NCBI GenBank assembly: GCA_002438405.1
Contig: DJOE01000019.1
Span: 372 to 64,371 of the forward strand
Length of the DNA stretch: 64,000 bases
Direction of reading: 5' to 3'
Source of the DNA: Cyanobacteria bacterium UBA6446
GTDB lineage: Bacteria; Cyanobacteriota; Vampirovibrionia; Gastranaerophilales; Gastranaerophilaceae
Both the position numbers and the translations under genes were made by a program. The notes under the pieces were generated by a model, which saw only the letters and a program-made list of their open reading frames with translations, had not been told where the DNA came from and did not search any database. Positions 1 to 7,623 of this stretch are shown in pieces (the first letter of the stretch is position 1; each line of letters opens with the position of its first letter).

Positions 1-495
1 AGAATTTGATTTTTTATCAAATATACGGTTAAATTTATTTTTTAAATCAGTTAAAACCTTTGTTACAAGGCTATTACGGGTTACCCCCCTCCTAAAATCG
101 CTCTATGACTGCATTTCAGCATTATTTAGTCCTTTCTCTTTGCTATACTTAACTCGTGTGTGACTTTTGCGTTCTGTGTTCAAGATTACGACGTCACTCT
201 GTTTCAACTCATTCATTACTTGCTTATTATCTTTCCTCGTAATGACAGATTAGAAGTATTCTCATTATACTAGATTTTTTGAACCTTTGCAAGATGGTGT
301 TTTAAAGTTAAGGAGACCCTGAATCTAGTTCAGGGTGACAATTATTACAAAACCCTCTCCCGCCTTTCTAAATTTGCTTCGCTTATTAAGAAAGACGGCC
401 CTCTCACAAAGAGAGAGGGCTAAAGGTGTAAAGAACTATTCACTACTCACTTTTCACCGCTAAATATGTGCGTAGCACCTCTCACTAAAATCTCA
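1..495. other. Intergenic region with hairpins and a dispersed repeat
   Basis: No convincing gene. It holds one copy of a short palindromic repeat (182-247), a hairpin at 317-335 (CCCTGAA/TTCAGGG, loop TCTAG) followed by TGACA, and a nested GC-richer hairpin zone at about 354-420, including CCCTCTC/GAGAGGG at 402-420, which may end transcription of the cyclase gene on the minus strand. On the minus strand, bases 1-100 are open in one frame but a stop codon precedes it and no start codon is visible, so it is at best a gene remnant. Confidence 0.6.
182..247. repeat. Dispersed 66-nt palindromic repeat, copy 1
   Basis: It begins AAGATTACGACGTCACTCTG and ends CCTCGTAATGACA, so the ends are rough inverted repeats of each other (GTCACTCTG versus the complement of CCTCGTAATGAC). 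A second element of the same total length with the same ends lies at 21665-21730, while the central 33 bases differ. Both copies are intergenic. The form is that of a miniature mobile or RNA-hairpin repeat. Confidence 0.7.
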
Positions 496-2487
496 CTACT
501 TCATATCAATTCGCAAAACTTCGTAGATATTCATTTTTTTAGCTTTACCACGGATTTGGACTTCGGAAATTTTGATTACATCTGCAATATCAGCAATACT
601 TGCGTAAGTTGAACTACTTACAAGCAAATTCGTTTTATAAACCTTATTATAACTTTCAATACGTGATGCAAGGTTTACAGTATCACCAATTACAGTATAT
701 TCCATTCTCGTTTCAGTACCAATATTTCCAATAAACACTTCACCTGTATTTATACCAATACCAATTTCAATTTTGGGTTTTCCCTCATACAACCATTTTT
801 CTCGCAAATACTCAACTTTTTTAAGCATTTCATAAGCACATTTAACCGCATTTTGAGCATGGTTAATATCTTGAATAGGTTCACCAAATAGCGCCATTAC
901 AGCATCTCCGATGAATTTGTTAATTACACCGTTATATTTAGTGATAATTGGTTCCATTTCAGCAAAATATTCGTTCAAAATCATTGAAACTTCCTCTGCG
1001 GACATTTTTTCACTCAAGCTTGTAAACCCACGAATATCAGAGAACAAAACCGTAACTATTGCACGTTTTCCACCCAATTTCAAGTCATCAATGTTACTTA
1101 CAACATTTTTCATAATATCTTGGGATAAGTATTTGCCCATTGCTTGTTTAATCTTTTCTTTATTCCTATTTTCGGAAATAAATTTAAATGAATAACCAAA
1201 AACTGCTGTCACAAATTGCAATACTAATGGTACTGAAAGCCCCATTATATAACCATGAGAAGCAAGTACAAATACAATAATTAAATAAACTACATCAATA
1301 GCTACAATTGAAAGCAAGCCTTTAATAAACTTCATTCTCAACAAGAAAATAAAAGTTAACAATGACAAAATAAAGAATGCCAAGAAATTCGGTAATAACC
1401 CTGCAAAAGTTAAGAAATAATTATTAGCCAAGTTGTCATAAACCGAAGCTTGAATGTCGACCCCTGGGTGACGCATAGACATTGGAGTAGCCAAAACATC
1501 GGCTGATGGACCAGAGATATTCGCTCCAATCAAAATAACTTTATCTTTAAATAATTCAGGATTTAGATACTTTCCACCATTATTAATATCATATAGTTCT
1601 GGGTGATTTTGTGGAGTAATACCTGATTGTAAAGCCTTATAAGTATCTAAAATTACAGCAGCTGAAATATTTGGGTGCGAATAATCTGACTCAATTCCAT
1701 TTGGATATACAATACTTTTATAATAGCGAATATAAGATTGTGCTAAACCATCCATAGAGGTGCGATAAGGAAGTTTTAAGCCCGTTTCGGGAACAGTAAT
1801 AGTAAAATCGTCCATTGTTATATAATTTGTATTATGAGTTAGCAAATACATTTTAAACGGCAATGAGGGATAGAATGAATCACCAATTTTTATAAGATTA
1901 ATGGCTGAAAAAATTGACCCAGAACCTGAAGACTTTTCAATCTTAATAGAACCGTAATTCTTTACAGAATCCACTAACATTTTCGGCGGTTCAACAACAC
2001 CTTTATAATCTGTTGGAAATGAATTAAACTGCTCATCTGTATCAACTGAATATTTTTTTGAAAAAACCTCTAAGAAATTTGTTTCACCTTGAACATCACC
2101 GATTTCAGGAACAAATCCGGAAACTAAATTCGGCATTTTGGAAATTTGTTTTGCAAATTGCCTATCCAATTCATTATTTTCGTCAAAAGAGGTAGGATTC
2201 ATATCAAAGCCGATAACTTTTGGTTTTGCGTAAGTATGAAAATAATCCAAAAGATGAGCATACATATCTTTTGTCCAAGGCCATTTATACTCTTGAACAG
2301 ACTTATCATCAAGTACAATTTCAATAATATCTTGTGAACCGTTTTTGTTAGCTGCAAAGTTTGAAATCAAAAAACTTACTGCATATTGCTCCAAAAACAT
2401 TATCGTTAAAACAAAAAACACAAAAATTAATGCTATATATAACAAACAAGAACTTAAATAAAACCACTTGTTTTTTAATTTCTTCAT
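496..2487 (-). CDS. CHASE2-domain adenylate cyclase (class III)
   Basis: Predicted membrane sensor that makes a cyclic nucleotide, probably cAMP, from an extracytoplasmic signal. An N-terminal membrane helix (about residues 9-30) is followed by a CHASE2 sensor domain (about 45-340), three membrane helices (about 357-437) and a class III cyclase domain (about 470-660). Metal-binding Asp484 (FSDIRGFT) and Asp528 (FIGDAVMALFG), Lys524 and Asp602 of the adenine-selecting pair, and Arg609 (NLASRIES) are all present, so it should be active and ATP-specific. The start has a GGGAG Shine-Dalgarno. The gene is divergent from the KDPG aldolase gene, with promoters packed in about 60 bp. CHASE2-cyclases are common in cyanobacteria; the ligand cannot be told from sequence. 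Confidence 0.9.
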   Translation of the reverse strand: MKKLKNKWFYLSSCLLYIALIFVFFVLTIMFLEQYAVSFLISNFAANKNGSQDIIEIVLDDKSVQEYKWPWTKDMYAHLLDYFHTYAKPKVIGFDMNPTSFDENNELDRQFAKQISKMPNLVSGFVPEIGDVQGETNFLEVFSKKYSVDTDEQFNSFPTDYKGVVEPPKMLVDSVKNYGSIKIEKSSGSGSIFSAINLIKIGDSFYPSLPFKMYLLTHNTNYITMDDFTITVPETGLKLPYRTSMDGLAQSYIRYYKSIVYPNGIESDYSHPNISAAVILDTYKALQSGITPQNHPELYDINNGGKYLNPELFKDKVILIGANISGPSADVLATPMSMRHPGVDIQASVYDNLANNYFLTFAGLLPNFLAFFILSLLTFIFLLRMKFIKGLLSIVAIDVVYLIIVFVLASHGYIMGLSVPLVLQFVTAVFGYSFKFISENRNKEKIKQAMGKYLSQDIMKNVVSNIDDLKLGGKRAIVTVLFSDIRGFTSLSEKMSAEEVSMILNEYFAEMEPIITKYNGVINKFIGDAVMALFGEPIQDINHAQNAVKCAYEMLKKVEYLREKWLYEGKPKIEIGIGINTGEVFIGNIGTETRMEYTVIGDTVNLASRIESYNKVYKTNLLVSSSTYASIADIADVIKISEVQIRGKAKKMNIYEVLRIDMK

Positions 2488-2549
2488 AATACTCTCCCAA
2501 GTCTAATTTTTATTTTATGATATAATAAATTCAAAATAAAGGCTAGATT

Positions 2550-3155
2550 ATGAACATAAATTTTATTGAAAAACTTTCACAAAACAAAGTATTACCGATT
2601 ATTAGAAGTAAAGACCCGCAAGATGTTGTTAATAAAGCTTATGCATTACTTGAGGGTGGACTAGACATTATGGAAATCAATGTTGAATCTCCAAAAGTAT
2701 TCAACGCAATTAAAGCCATTTCAAATGACGCAATTGTTTGCGCTGGCGGAATTATAACATCTATGCAATTTGATGCTGCAATTGAATCTGGAGCAAAATT
2801 GATTTCTTCTCCAATATTTCAAAAAAGTTTATTAAAAATGACAAAAGACCAAAGAGTTCCATATATTGCAGGAACTTCAACCGCAAATGAAGCTTACAAT
2901 GCTTGGAAATCAAGAATTCCGGTTGTAAAAATTTATCCGATTTCTGCAATGGGTGGAGTTGAATACATTGAAAACTTGTTAAGACCAATGCCATTTTTAA
3001 AAGTTATACCTCAAGGGAATGTAAAACTTGAAGAAGTTCCGGCATACATTGAGGCAGGTGCAATTGCAGTTGGTGTTGGAAGACATTTGACTGTTGCAGA
3101 TGATTACAAAGAAATTACAAAAAGAACCAAACAATTATTGGAGCGATTGAAATAA
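2550..3155 (+). CDS. eda: KDPG / 4-hydroxy-2-oxoglutarate aldolase
   Basis: Class I aldolase that splits 2-keto-3-deoxy-6-phosphogluconate into pyruvate and glyceraldehyde 3-phosphate. At 201 residues it has the family's usual length. Glu42 (GLDIMEINVES), Arg19 (PIIRS) and the Schiff-base Lys127 (VVKIYP) are in the expected places, and the phosphate-binding region near VIPQGNV is recognisable. TATAAT at 2521-2526 and AAAGG at about 2538-2542 precede the ATG. The PfkB kinase follows after 3 bp, so the pair probably phosphorylates and cleaves ketodeoxygluconate from sugar-acid breakdown. No dehydratase of the pathway is in the window. Confidence 0.9.
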   Translation: MNINFIEKLSQNKVLPIIRSKDPQDVVNKAYALLEGGLDIMEINVESPKVFNAIKAISNDAIVCAGGIITSMQFDAAIESGAKLISSPIFQKSLLKMTKDQRVPYIAGTSTANEAYNAWKSRIPVVKIYPISAMGGVEYIENLLRPMPFLKVIPQGNVKLEEVPAYIEAGAIAVGVGRHLTVADDYKEITKRTKQLLERLK

Positions 3156-3158
3156 ACC

Positions 3159-4106
3159 ATGACAGAAACTCAATTTGATTTAATTACAATTGGTGAAAGC
3201 CTTGTTGAATTTTCAACTAATCAAAAACTTAAAGATGCAGAATGTCTGCACAAATACTATGGCGGAGATTCTTTAGTAGTCGCAATTGCAGCAAGAAGAT
3301 TACATTCAAAAGTCGGTTTTGTTTCATGCCTTGGGAATGATGTATTTAAAGATTTTTTGCTTTCTAGTTGGGAAATAGAAGGATTAGACACAAAGCATGT
3401 GAAAGTCGTAGATGACAAAAACGGTTTGTATATGGTATCTAGAACTTCTGCTCATGACAAAGAATTCATGTATTACAGAAAAAAAATTGCACCGGCAAAA
3501 TTGTCAATTGAAGATATAGATGAAGAATATATAAAAAGTGCAAAAATTCTTTACACATCTGGTATTACGCAATCACTTTCAATGTCTTCAAGAGAAGCAG
3601 TTAAAAAAGCGTTTGAAATTGCGAGAGAAAACAATGTAATAACAGCTTATGACCCAAATTATTCATCTTTAATTTCGAAACCGGAAGATGCTAAAGAGTA
3701 TTTTGATGAAATTTGTCCATTAACAGATATTTTATTTATGAGTTCAAAATACGATACAAAAAATATCTTTGAAATTGAATCATTAGAAAATATTACAAAA
3801 TATCTGACAGACTTGGGAATTCAAACTGTTGTAATCAAATCAAGCAATGACAAAGGTTATTTTGTCACGAATTCAGGAAACACAACATTTGTACCATTCT
3901 ACACAGAAAATATTGTAGATACAACATCTTCTGGCGATGCTTTTAATGGAGCATTTTTGCACTCAATCGCAAATGGCTACACTGTATTAGAAGCTGCAAA
4001 AATTGCATCTATTGATGCAGGATTACAAGCCCAAGGAATTGGTGCAGTCAAGTCTGTTCCGCATTATGATGAAGTTTACAACATTTTTAGAACAGAGGAT
4101 TTTTAA
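3159..4106 (+). CDS. PfkB-family sugar kinase, probable 2-keto-3-deoxygluconate kinase
   Basis: A ribokinase-fold kinase of 315 residues. The N-terminal substrate-binding signature YYGGDSLVVAIAARRLHSKV and the C-terminal motif DTTSSGDAFNGAF (residues 254-266) are clear. The catalytic Asp260 is kept, but the usual GAGD anion-hole motif reads SSGD, a small departure. The gene follows the KDPG aldolase by 3 bp with no clear Shine-Dalgarno, so translation is probably coupled, and the pairing suggests ketodeoxygluconate as the substrate. Other PfkB substrates such as fructose or ribose cannot be excluded from sequence alone. The stop overlaps the csaB start. Confidence 0.8.
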   Translation: MTETQFDLITIGESLVEFSTNQKLKDAECLHKYYGGDSLVVAIAARRLHSKVGFVSCLGNDVFKDFLLSSWEIEGLDTKHVKVVDDKNGLYMVSRTSAHDKEFMYYRKKIAPAKLSIEDIDEEYIKSAKILYTSGITQSLSMSSREAVKKAFEIARENNVITAYDPNYSSLISKPEDAKEYFDEICPLTDILFMSSKYDTKNIFEIESLENITKYLTDLGIQTVVIKSSNDKGYFVTNSGNTTFVPFYTENIVDTTSSGDAFNGAFLHSIANGYTVLEAAKIASIDAGLQAQGIGAVKSVPHYDEVYNIFRTEDF

Positions 4107-5122
4107 TGAGTAAAAGATTTGTTTTATCCGGATATTTTGGGTTTAAAAACTTTGGAGATGAAGCAATTTTATCCGTTTTGGTAAAAAAATTAAAACAGGA
4201 CAAACACCGCCTAACCATTATTTCTTCAGACCCTAAATATACAATGAAGCAATACAAACATATCAGAAGTGTTTACACATTCAAAATTCTAGACATCATT
4301 GGAGCGATTTCAAAATCTGATGTTTTAATTTCCGGAGGTGGAAGCCTTTTACAAGATGTAACAAGTATTAAAAGTCTTGTTTACTATTTGTTTATAATCT
4401 TTTTAGGGTTAATTTTGCACAAAAAAGTTATAATTTTTGCTCAGGGCATTGGTCCAATAAATAATCCAATCGGACAACTTATGACAAAAACACTTCTCAA
4501 ACACTGCACTTATGTAAGTGTTCGAGATAACAAGAGTTTTGAGCTTTTGAAAAGTTGGGGAATCAATGCAGATTTACTTTGTGACCCGATATTTTCAACT
4601 GAAATACCACAAACAGAAAAAAGAGATGTTGTTGCGGTGCAATTGAGAGATTTCAGAACAATGAGTGAAGATTTTATCGACAGATTAGCTCAGAAAATTG
4701 TTTTAGAATTTCCGAATAAACCTGTTGAAATTTACTCATTCCAAGATGCAATTGATTTAAACATCTGCAAAAAGCTTGAAAAATCAATTCAATTACTGAA
4801 TAATAATATCAAAGTTACGCTATATTCAGGCTTAACAAATGATGAAATCGTAGAAAAGCTATCACAAGCGAAATACTTGATAGCAATGCGTTTTCATGCA
4901 ATTATTGTCGGATTATTGTCAGGTGTTAATATTCTTTCAATAAACTACGATATCAAGGTTGAGAAAATATCAAAAGAATTCAATTTACCAATGATAGATC
5001 TCAAAAAAGACTTCAAAAATCAATTTGAATTATTGAAAAATGAAGAGCCACAAAACTATATGGCAAAGGTTAGGTCTAAAAACTTTGACTGGTCCGGATT
5101 TGAAAAAGCAATTGATTTTTAA
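4106..5122 (+). CDS. csaB: Polysaccharide pyruvyl transferase CsaB
   Basis: Transfers pyruvate from phosphoenolpyruvate to cell-wall-linked polysaccharide; in other bacteria this ketal is the docking site for S-layer proteins. At 338 residues it shows the family N-terminus (LSGYFGFKNFGDEAILSVLV), a glycine-rich SGGGSLLQD segment and the C-terminal RFHAIIVGLLSGVN motif. The ATG overlaps the kinase stop (TAATG), with GAGG seven bases upstream. It is the third gene of the operon. No SLH-domain protein occurs in the window, so the partner it would anchor is not visible. Confidence 0.88.
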   Translation: MSKRFVLSGYFGFKNFGDEAILSVLVKKLKQDKHRLTIISSDPKYTMKQYKHIRSVYTFKILDIIGAISKSDVLISGGGSLLQDVTSIKSLVYYLFIIFLGLILHKKVIIFAQGIGPINNPIGQLMTKTLLKHCTYVSVRDNKSFELLKSWGINADLLCDPIFSTEIPQTEKRDVVAVQLRDFRTMSEDFIDRLAQKIVLEFPNKPVEIYSFQDAIDLNICKKLEKSIQLLNNNIKVTLYSGLTNDEIVEKLSQAKYLIAMRFHAIIVGLLSGVNILSINYDIKVEKISKEFNLPMIDLKKDFKNQFELLKNEEPQNYMAKVRSKNFDWSGFEKAIDF

Positions 5123-5141
5123 ACATAATAAAGGGTTTTAA

Positions 5142-5927
5142 ATGAATAAGAGTATAAAGGAATTTTTGACAGGTTATAAAGGAAAAGATATGCCCAAAGA
5201 GTTGAAAGACTTTAACTGGGGAGCTTTTCTTTTAACTTTTATCTGGGGTATCAAGCATAGAGCTTGGATTACTCTTTTAGCAATTCCTCTTATCATAATC
5301 CAGCTACCACTTGGAATAAATTGGCTATTATACACTGCTTTGCAATTTTATTGCGGATTTAAAGGCAACATGTGGGCTTATCAAAATGATTGGTGGATGA
5401 CTCCAAAAGATTTTAGAAAGAATCAAATGAAATGGGCATCTGTTGCAATAGCAATCAATATCACAGTTCCAATTATACTTTTAGGGATTGCAATACTATT
5501 TGTAAATAAATCACCGGACAATCCGACAGAATTTATAAAAAATGCACAATGTTATATTGCCTCTTCAAAAATAAATAAAGGCTTTAAAAACGTGAGCTTA
5601 AATAGTTCAACAAAAGAAAATGAACTTGCTCAATCATTTGCAAAACAGTTTCCAAACGCAACAGCAGACAATTCTAGAGTTAATTTTTCAGTTAAAAGCT
5701 CCGGAAAAAATATTGATGTGTATTATATTGAATTTTCAATGTACGGTGATGATTCCTGCTCTATAAAAGAGAAAAATTGTTCAATTAGGTCATCATATAA
5801 ATTACCTGACGAAATAAATTTCACTAGCGATTGTGACTTTTATTTCAATCTAAATAAACAAGTTGTGCCAACACAACAAACAAAAAATAGGTTAAAAAAA
5901 GGTATAAATATATTTAAATATTTATAG
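5142..5927 (+). CDS. Uncharacterised membrane protein with N-terminal WGxFIWG-type domain
   Basis: 261 residues, function not recognised. Residues about 20-100 resemble a short conserved membrane domain seen in DUF2628-like proteins: FNWGAFLLTFIWGIKHRAW, a hydrophobic pair of helices, then KGNMWAYQNDWW and FRKNQMKWA. A further helix spans about 98-122, after which lies a soluble tail rich in Asn, Ser and Lys with four Cys (around SCSIKEKNCS and ITSDCDF-like stretches), probably extracytoplasmic. AGGG seven bases upstream supports the ATG. It follows csaB by 19 bp and is probably cotranscribed with it. Confidence 0.55.
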   Translation: MNKSIKEFLTGYKGKDMPKELKDFNWGAFLLTFIWGIKHRAWITLLAIPLIIIQLPLGINWLLYTALQFYCGFKGNMWAYQNDWWMTPKDFRKNQMKWASVAIAINITVPIILLGIAILFVNKSPDNPTEFIKNAQCYIASSKINKGFKNVSLNSSTKENELAQSFAKQFPNATADNSRVNFSVKSSGKNIDVYYIEFSMYGDDSCSIKEKNCSIRSSYKLPDEINFTSDCDFYFNLNKQVVPTQQTKNRLKKGINIFKYL

Positions 5928-5948
5928 ATATCATGTTTTATTCATAAT

Positions 5949-5977
5949 TTGACAACCTCACTGATTTTATATAGTAT
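5949..5977 (+). promoter_or_regulatory. Sigma-70 promoter giving a leaderless mRNA (paralog 1)
   Basis: TTGACA (5949-5954), a 17-bp spacer and TAGTAT (5972-5977), then six bases (TCACGT) and the ATG at 5984. Initiation seven bases after the -10 falls on the A of the start codon, and there is no Shine-Dalgarno. The arrangement and the text TATATAGTATTCACGTATG recur exactly before the next paralog. Confidence 0.75.
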
Positions 5978-5983
5978 TCACGT

Positions 5984-6355
5984 ATGCGAAACTTACTAGG
6001 ATTTTTGGATAAATTTAGAAATAGGTACTGGTTTAATGCTCTAGCTCTTGATGGAATAATTTTCAGTGGACTATTGGGAATTATATATTTAAGGTTTAAC
6101 CTTGAATATGGAATGGGAATGGCATTTGCAATAATCTTAATCGCATTATATAAAATAGAGTTTGTTATATATTATTTAATTTTTACTCTTTTTATTTTTG
6201 AAGAAATTCTCAATAAAAGAATTACAAACAAAAAATTCTTAGATTCAAAAATTATAAAAACTCTACAAAATATTGGGATTATAGGATTTTTAATTCCTGT
6301 GCTATTATTAGTATTTACAATAATTTATGCTACTTTTATTGTAAAGCCACTTTAG
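5984..6355 (+). CDS. Small membrane protein with FRNRYWFN motif, paralog 1 of 3
   Basis: 123 residues, family not recognised. The N-terminus carries LDKFRNRYWFNAL, followed by two or three hydrophobic helices, a polar NKRITNKKFLDSKIIKTLQNIG segment and a final helix (about residues 98-118). Two further copies with the same layout and motifs follow head to tail. No Shine-Dalgarno is present; the promoter -10 lies six bases before the ATG. The protein is probably an inner-membrane protein with the FRNRYWFN and LQNIG segments on the same side. No function is proposed. Confidence 0.6.
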   Translation: MRNLLGFLDKFRNRYWFNALALDGIIFSGLLGIIYLRFNLEYGMGMAFAIILIALYKIEFVIYYLIFTLFIFEEILNKRITNKKFLDSKIIKTLQNIGIIGFLIPVLLLVFTIIYATFIVKPL

Positions 6356-6443
6356 CCTCTTTTCCAACAGAATGAACATAAGAAATACACTTAATTATTA
6401 TTTTATTTGAATTTAAGTCATAAATTTTAGTCTCCTTCCTTAT

Positions 6444-6472
6444 TTGACAAAATTGTTAATTTTATATAGTAT
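6444..6472 (+). promoter_or_regulatory. Sigma-70 promoter giving a leaderless mRNA (paralog 2)
   Basis: TTGACA (6444-6449), a 17-bp spacer and TAGTAT (6467-6472), then TCACGT and the ATG at 6479. It is a near copy of the promoter at 5949-5977, which shows that each paralog is expressed from its own promoter. Confidence 0.75.
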
Positions 6473-6478
6473 TCACGT

Positions 6479-6853
6479 ATGGTTTTGGATAGATTTAGAA
6501 ATAGGTTTTGGTTCAACACAATAGTCTTTATGGGATTAATACTTGGAGGGTTATTTTGTCTTATTCTAATTAGTCTTTATATATTAGAAGTCTTTTTTAA
6601 CGTGTATCTAGGTTCTGGGTTACCCATAATAGCTCTTATAGTTCAAATTTCGGCTTTAGAATTAGTTGTAGTATTTGTTGCCTTTGTTTTTTATATTATT
6701 GAACGAATATACCAAAATGTAAGAATCACGAACAAGAAATTTTTAAATTCAAAAGTAATACATATTCTGCAAAATATTGGAATATTCTTTTATTTTGTCC
6801 CTATAACTTTATTTATCGTGTTGTTAATAGTTCTACTCTTACTCAAATCATAA
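6479..6853 (+). CDS. Small membrane protein with FRNRFWFN motif, paralog 2 of 3
   Basis: 124 residues. It begins MVLDRFRNRFWFN and ends with a helix after NVRITNKKFLNSKVIHILQNIG, matching paralog 1 in layout and length. Hydrophobic segments at about residues 15-40, 48-75 and 100-122 predict an inner-membrane protein. The start is set by homology to the neighbours and by the promoter six bases upstream; no Shine-Dalgarno is present. Repeated duplication with conservation of the two polar motifs suggests selection. The role is unknown. Confidence 0.6.
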   Translation: MVLDRFRNRFWFNTIVFMGLILGGLFCLILISLYILEVFFNVYLGSGLPIIALIVQISALELVVVFVAFVFYIIERIYQNVRITNKKFLNSKVIHILQNIGIFFYFVPITLFIVLLIVLLLLKS

Positions 6854-6883
6854 ATTTTATTTTGTACTCCTTTCTTTTTCATG

Positions 6884-6889
6884 TATTAT
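6884..6889 (+). promoter_or_regulatory. -10 box of a leaderless promoter (paralog 3)
   Basis: TATTAT followed by six bases (TGTTTT) and the ATG at 6896. A weak -35 (TTGTAC, 6862-6867) lies 16 bp upstream. The geometry matches the two preceding paralogs and decides the start at 6896 rather than the in-frame ATG at 6881, which lies upstream of this -10. Confidence 0.55.
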
Positions 6890-6895
6890 TGTTTT

Positions 6896-7270
6896 ATGTG
6901 GTTAGATGGATTTAGAAATAAATATTGGTTTAATTTTCTCTCTATTAGTGGTTGGATATATTTCGTTTTATTTTTAGTTTTTACATGTCCTCAAATTTTT
7001 ATAGTAAATGTTTTGGGTGAAACAGACCATTTCTTTGGGATTGGTGTAACATATCTTCTTATTTTAGCGTTATCACTGGTTATACTATTTATTTCTGGAT
7101 TAATTTTAGTTATTGAAAAAATTACAAGTATAAAAATTAATAATAAGTATCTTCAAAATAAAACTTTTAAAAATTTGCAATCTGTTGGTTTTATATTTGC
7201 ATTTTTACCAATCATAATAGCAATTTTTATTTTAATAAATATATGTTTTTCATTTAATTTGCCTTTCTGA
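6896..7270 (+). CDS. Small membrane protein with FRNKYWFN motif, paralog 3 of 3
   Basis: 124 residues from the ATG at 6896: MWLDGFRNKYWFNFL, hydrophobic helices, then INNKYLQNKTFKNLQSVG and a last helix. An ATG at 6881 would add five residues absent from the paralogs and would lie before the -10 box, so 6896 is preferred. It is more diverged than the first two copies (LQSVG instead of LQNIG). It is the last gene before an intergenic region with a long palindrome. Function unknown. Confidence 0.58.
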   Translation: MWLDGFRNKYWFNFLSISGWIYFVLFLVFTCPQIFIVNVLGETDHFFGIGVTYLLILALSLVILFISGLILVIEKITSIKINNKYLQNKTFKNLQSVGFIFAFLPIIIAIFILINICFSFNLPF

Positions 7271-7312
7271 ACAGTACCCAATTATTATTGCAAATTTTTT
7301 CAAATTTGTGTA

Positions 7313-7342
7313 TCCGTATTTTTACGTACGTAAAAATACGGA
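7313..7342. repeat. 30-bp perfect palindrome
   Basis: The left arm TCCGTATTTTTACGT (7313-7327) is followed with no loop by its exact complement (7328-7342). No T-tract follows, so it is not an ordinary terminator. It abuts a TTGACA at 7344-7349. It could be an operator for a dimeric regulator or a site where a DNA structure forms. Confidence 0.85.
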
Positions 7343-7435
7343 CTTGACAGCCCAAACCATGATGTAACATGCATTTTGAGGATTTTTTCATTCTAAAACA
7401 GTCAAATATTAAGAATGTAACAATTTTTCTCAATA

Positions 7436-7466
7436 AAAAAAAGGCTCAAACAAATGAGTCTTTTTA
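7436..7466. terminator. Bidirectional terminator next to tRNA-Leu
   Basis: Stem A-tract plus GGCTCA / TGAGTC plus T-tract with loop AACAAA. Placed to end the tRNA-Leu transcript on the minus strand and any plus-strand transcript from 7344 onward. Confidence 0.75.
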
Positions 7467-7471
7467 AGAAT

Positions 7472-7558
7472 TGCTCCAGGCCAGACTTGAACTGGCACTG
7501 GGTTATACGCCCAATTGGATTTTAAGTCCAACGCGTCTACCGATTCCGCCACTGGAGC
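7472..7558 (-). tRNA. tRNA-Leu (anticodon UAA)
   Basis: 87-nt class II tRNA. The acceptor stem GCTCCAG/CTGGAGC, a G18-G19 D-loop (AATCGGTAGACG), the anticodon stem-loop TTGGA-CTTAAAA-TCCAA with anticodon TAA, a long variable arm and a T-arm with GTTCAAGTC are all visible. The 3' CCA is not encoded. The promoter lies within the 3' end of the patatin-like gene. Confidence 0.95.
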
Positions 7559-7594
7559 TTATTCAGTTTTCAATAACCTCTCGGCTATGAAAAA

Positions 7595-7623
7595 ATAATA
7601 TAATAAACAAAGTTCATTGTCAA
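7595..7623 (-). promoter_or_regulatory. tRNA-Leu promoter
   Basis: TTGACA (7618-7623 on the minus strand), a 17-bp spacer and TATTAT (7595-7600). The -35 overlaps the stop region of the upstream patatin-like gene. Confidence 0.75.

Larger units (their letters stand above)
7271..7471. other. Intergenic region with a perfect palindrome and a possible small RNA
   Basis: Contains a 30-bp perfect palindrome (7313-7342), a TTGACA immediately after it (7344-7349) with TAACAT at 7365-7370, and a bidirectional terminator at 7436-7466. On the plus strand this could give a transcript of about 90 nt with no open frame, but the 15-bp spacer is short and the RNA is only a suggestion. Confidence 0.4.

Noticed and set aside
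1..100. Open minus-strand stretch that could be a gene end or start
   Set aside because: An in-frame stop lies just before it and no start codon is visible; too short to judge.
2190..2230. GCCGATAA inside the cyclase gene as a second sigma-28 -10 box
   Set aside because: No TAAAGTTT-like -35 at 11 bases and it lies within coding sequence.
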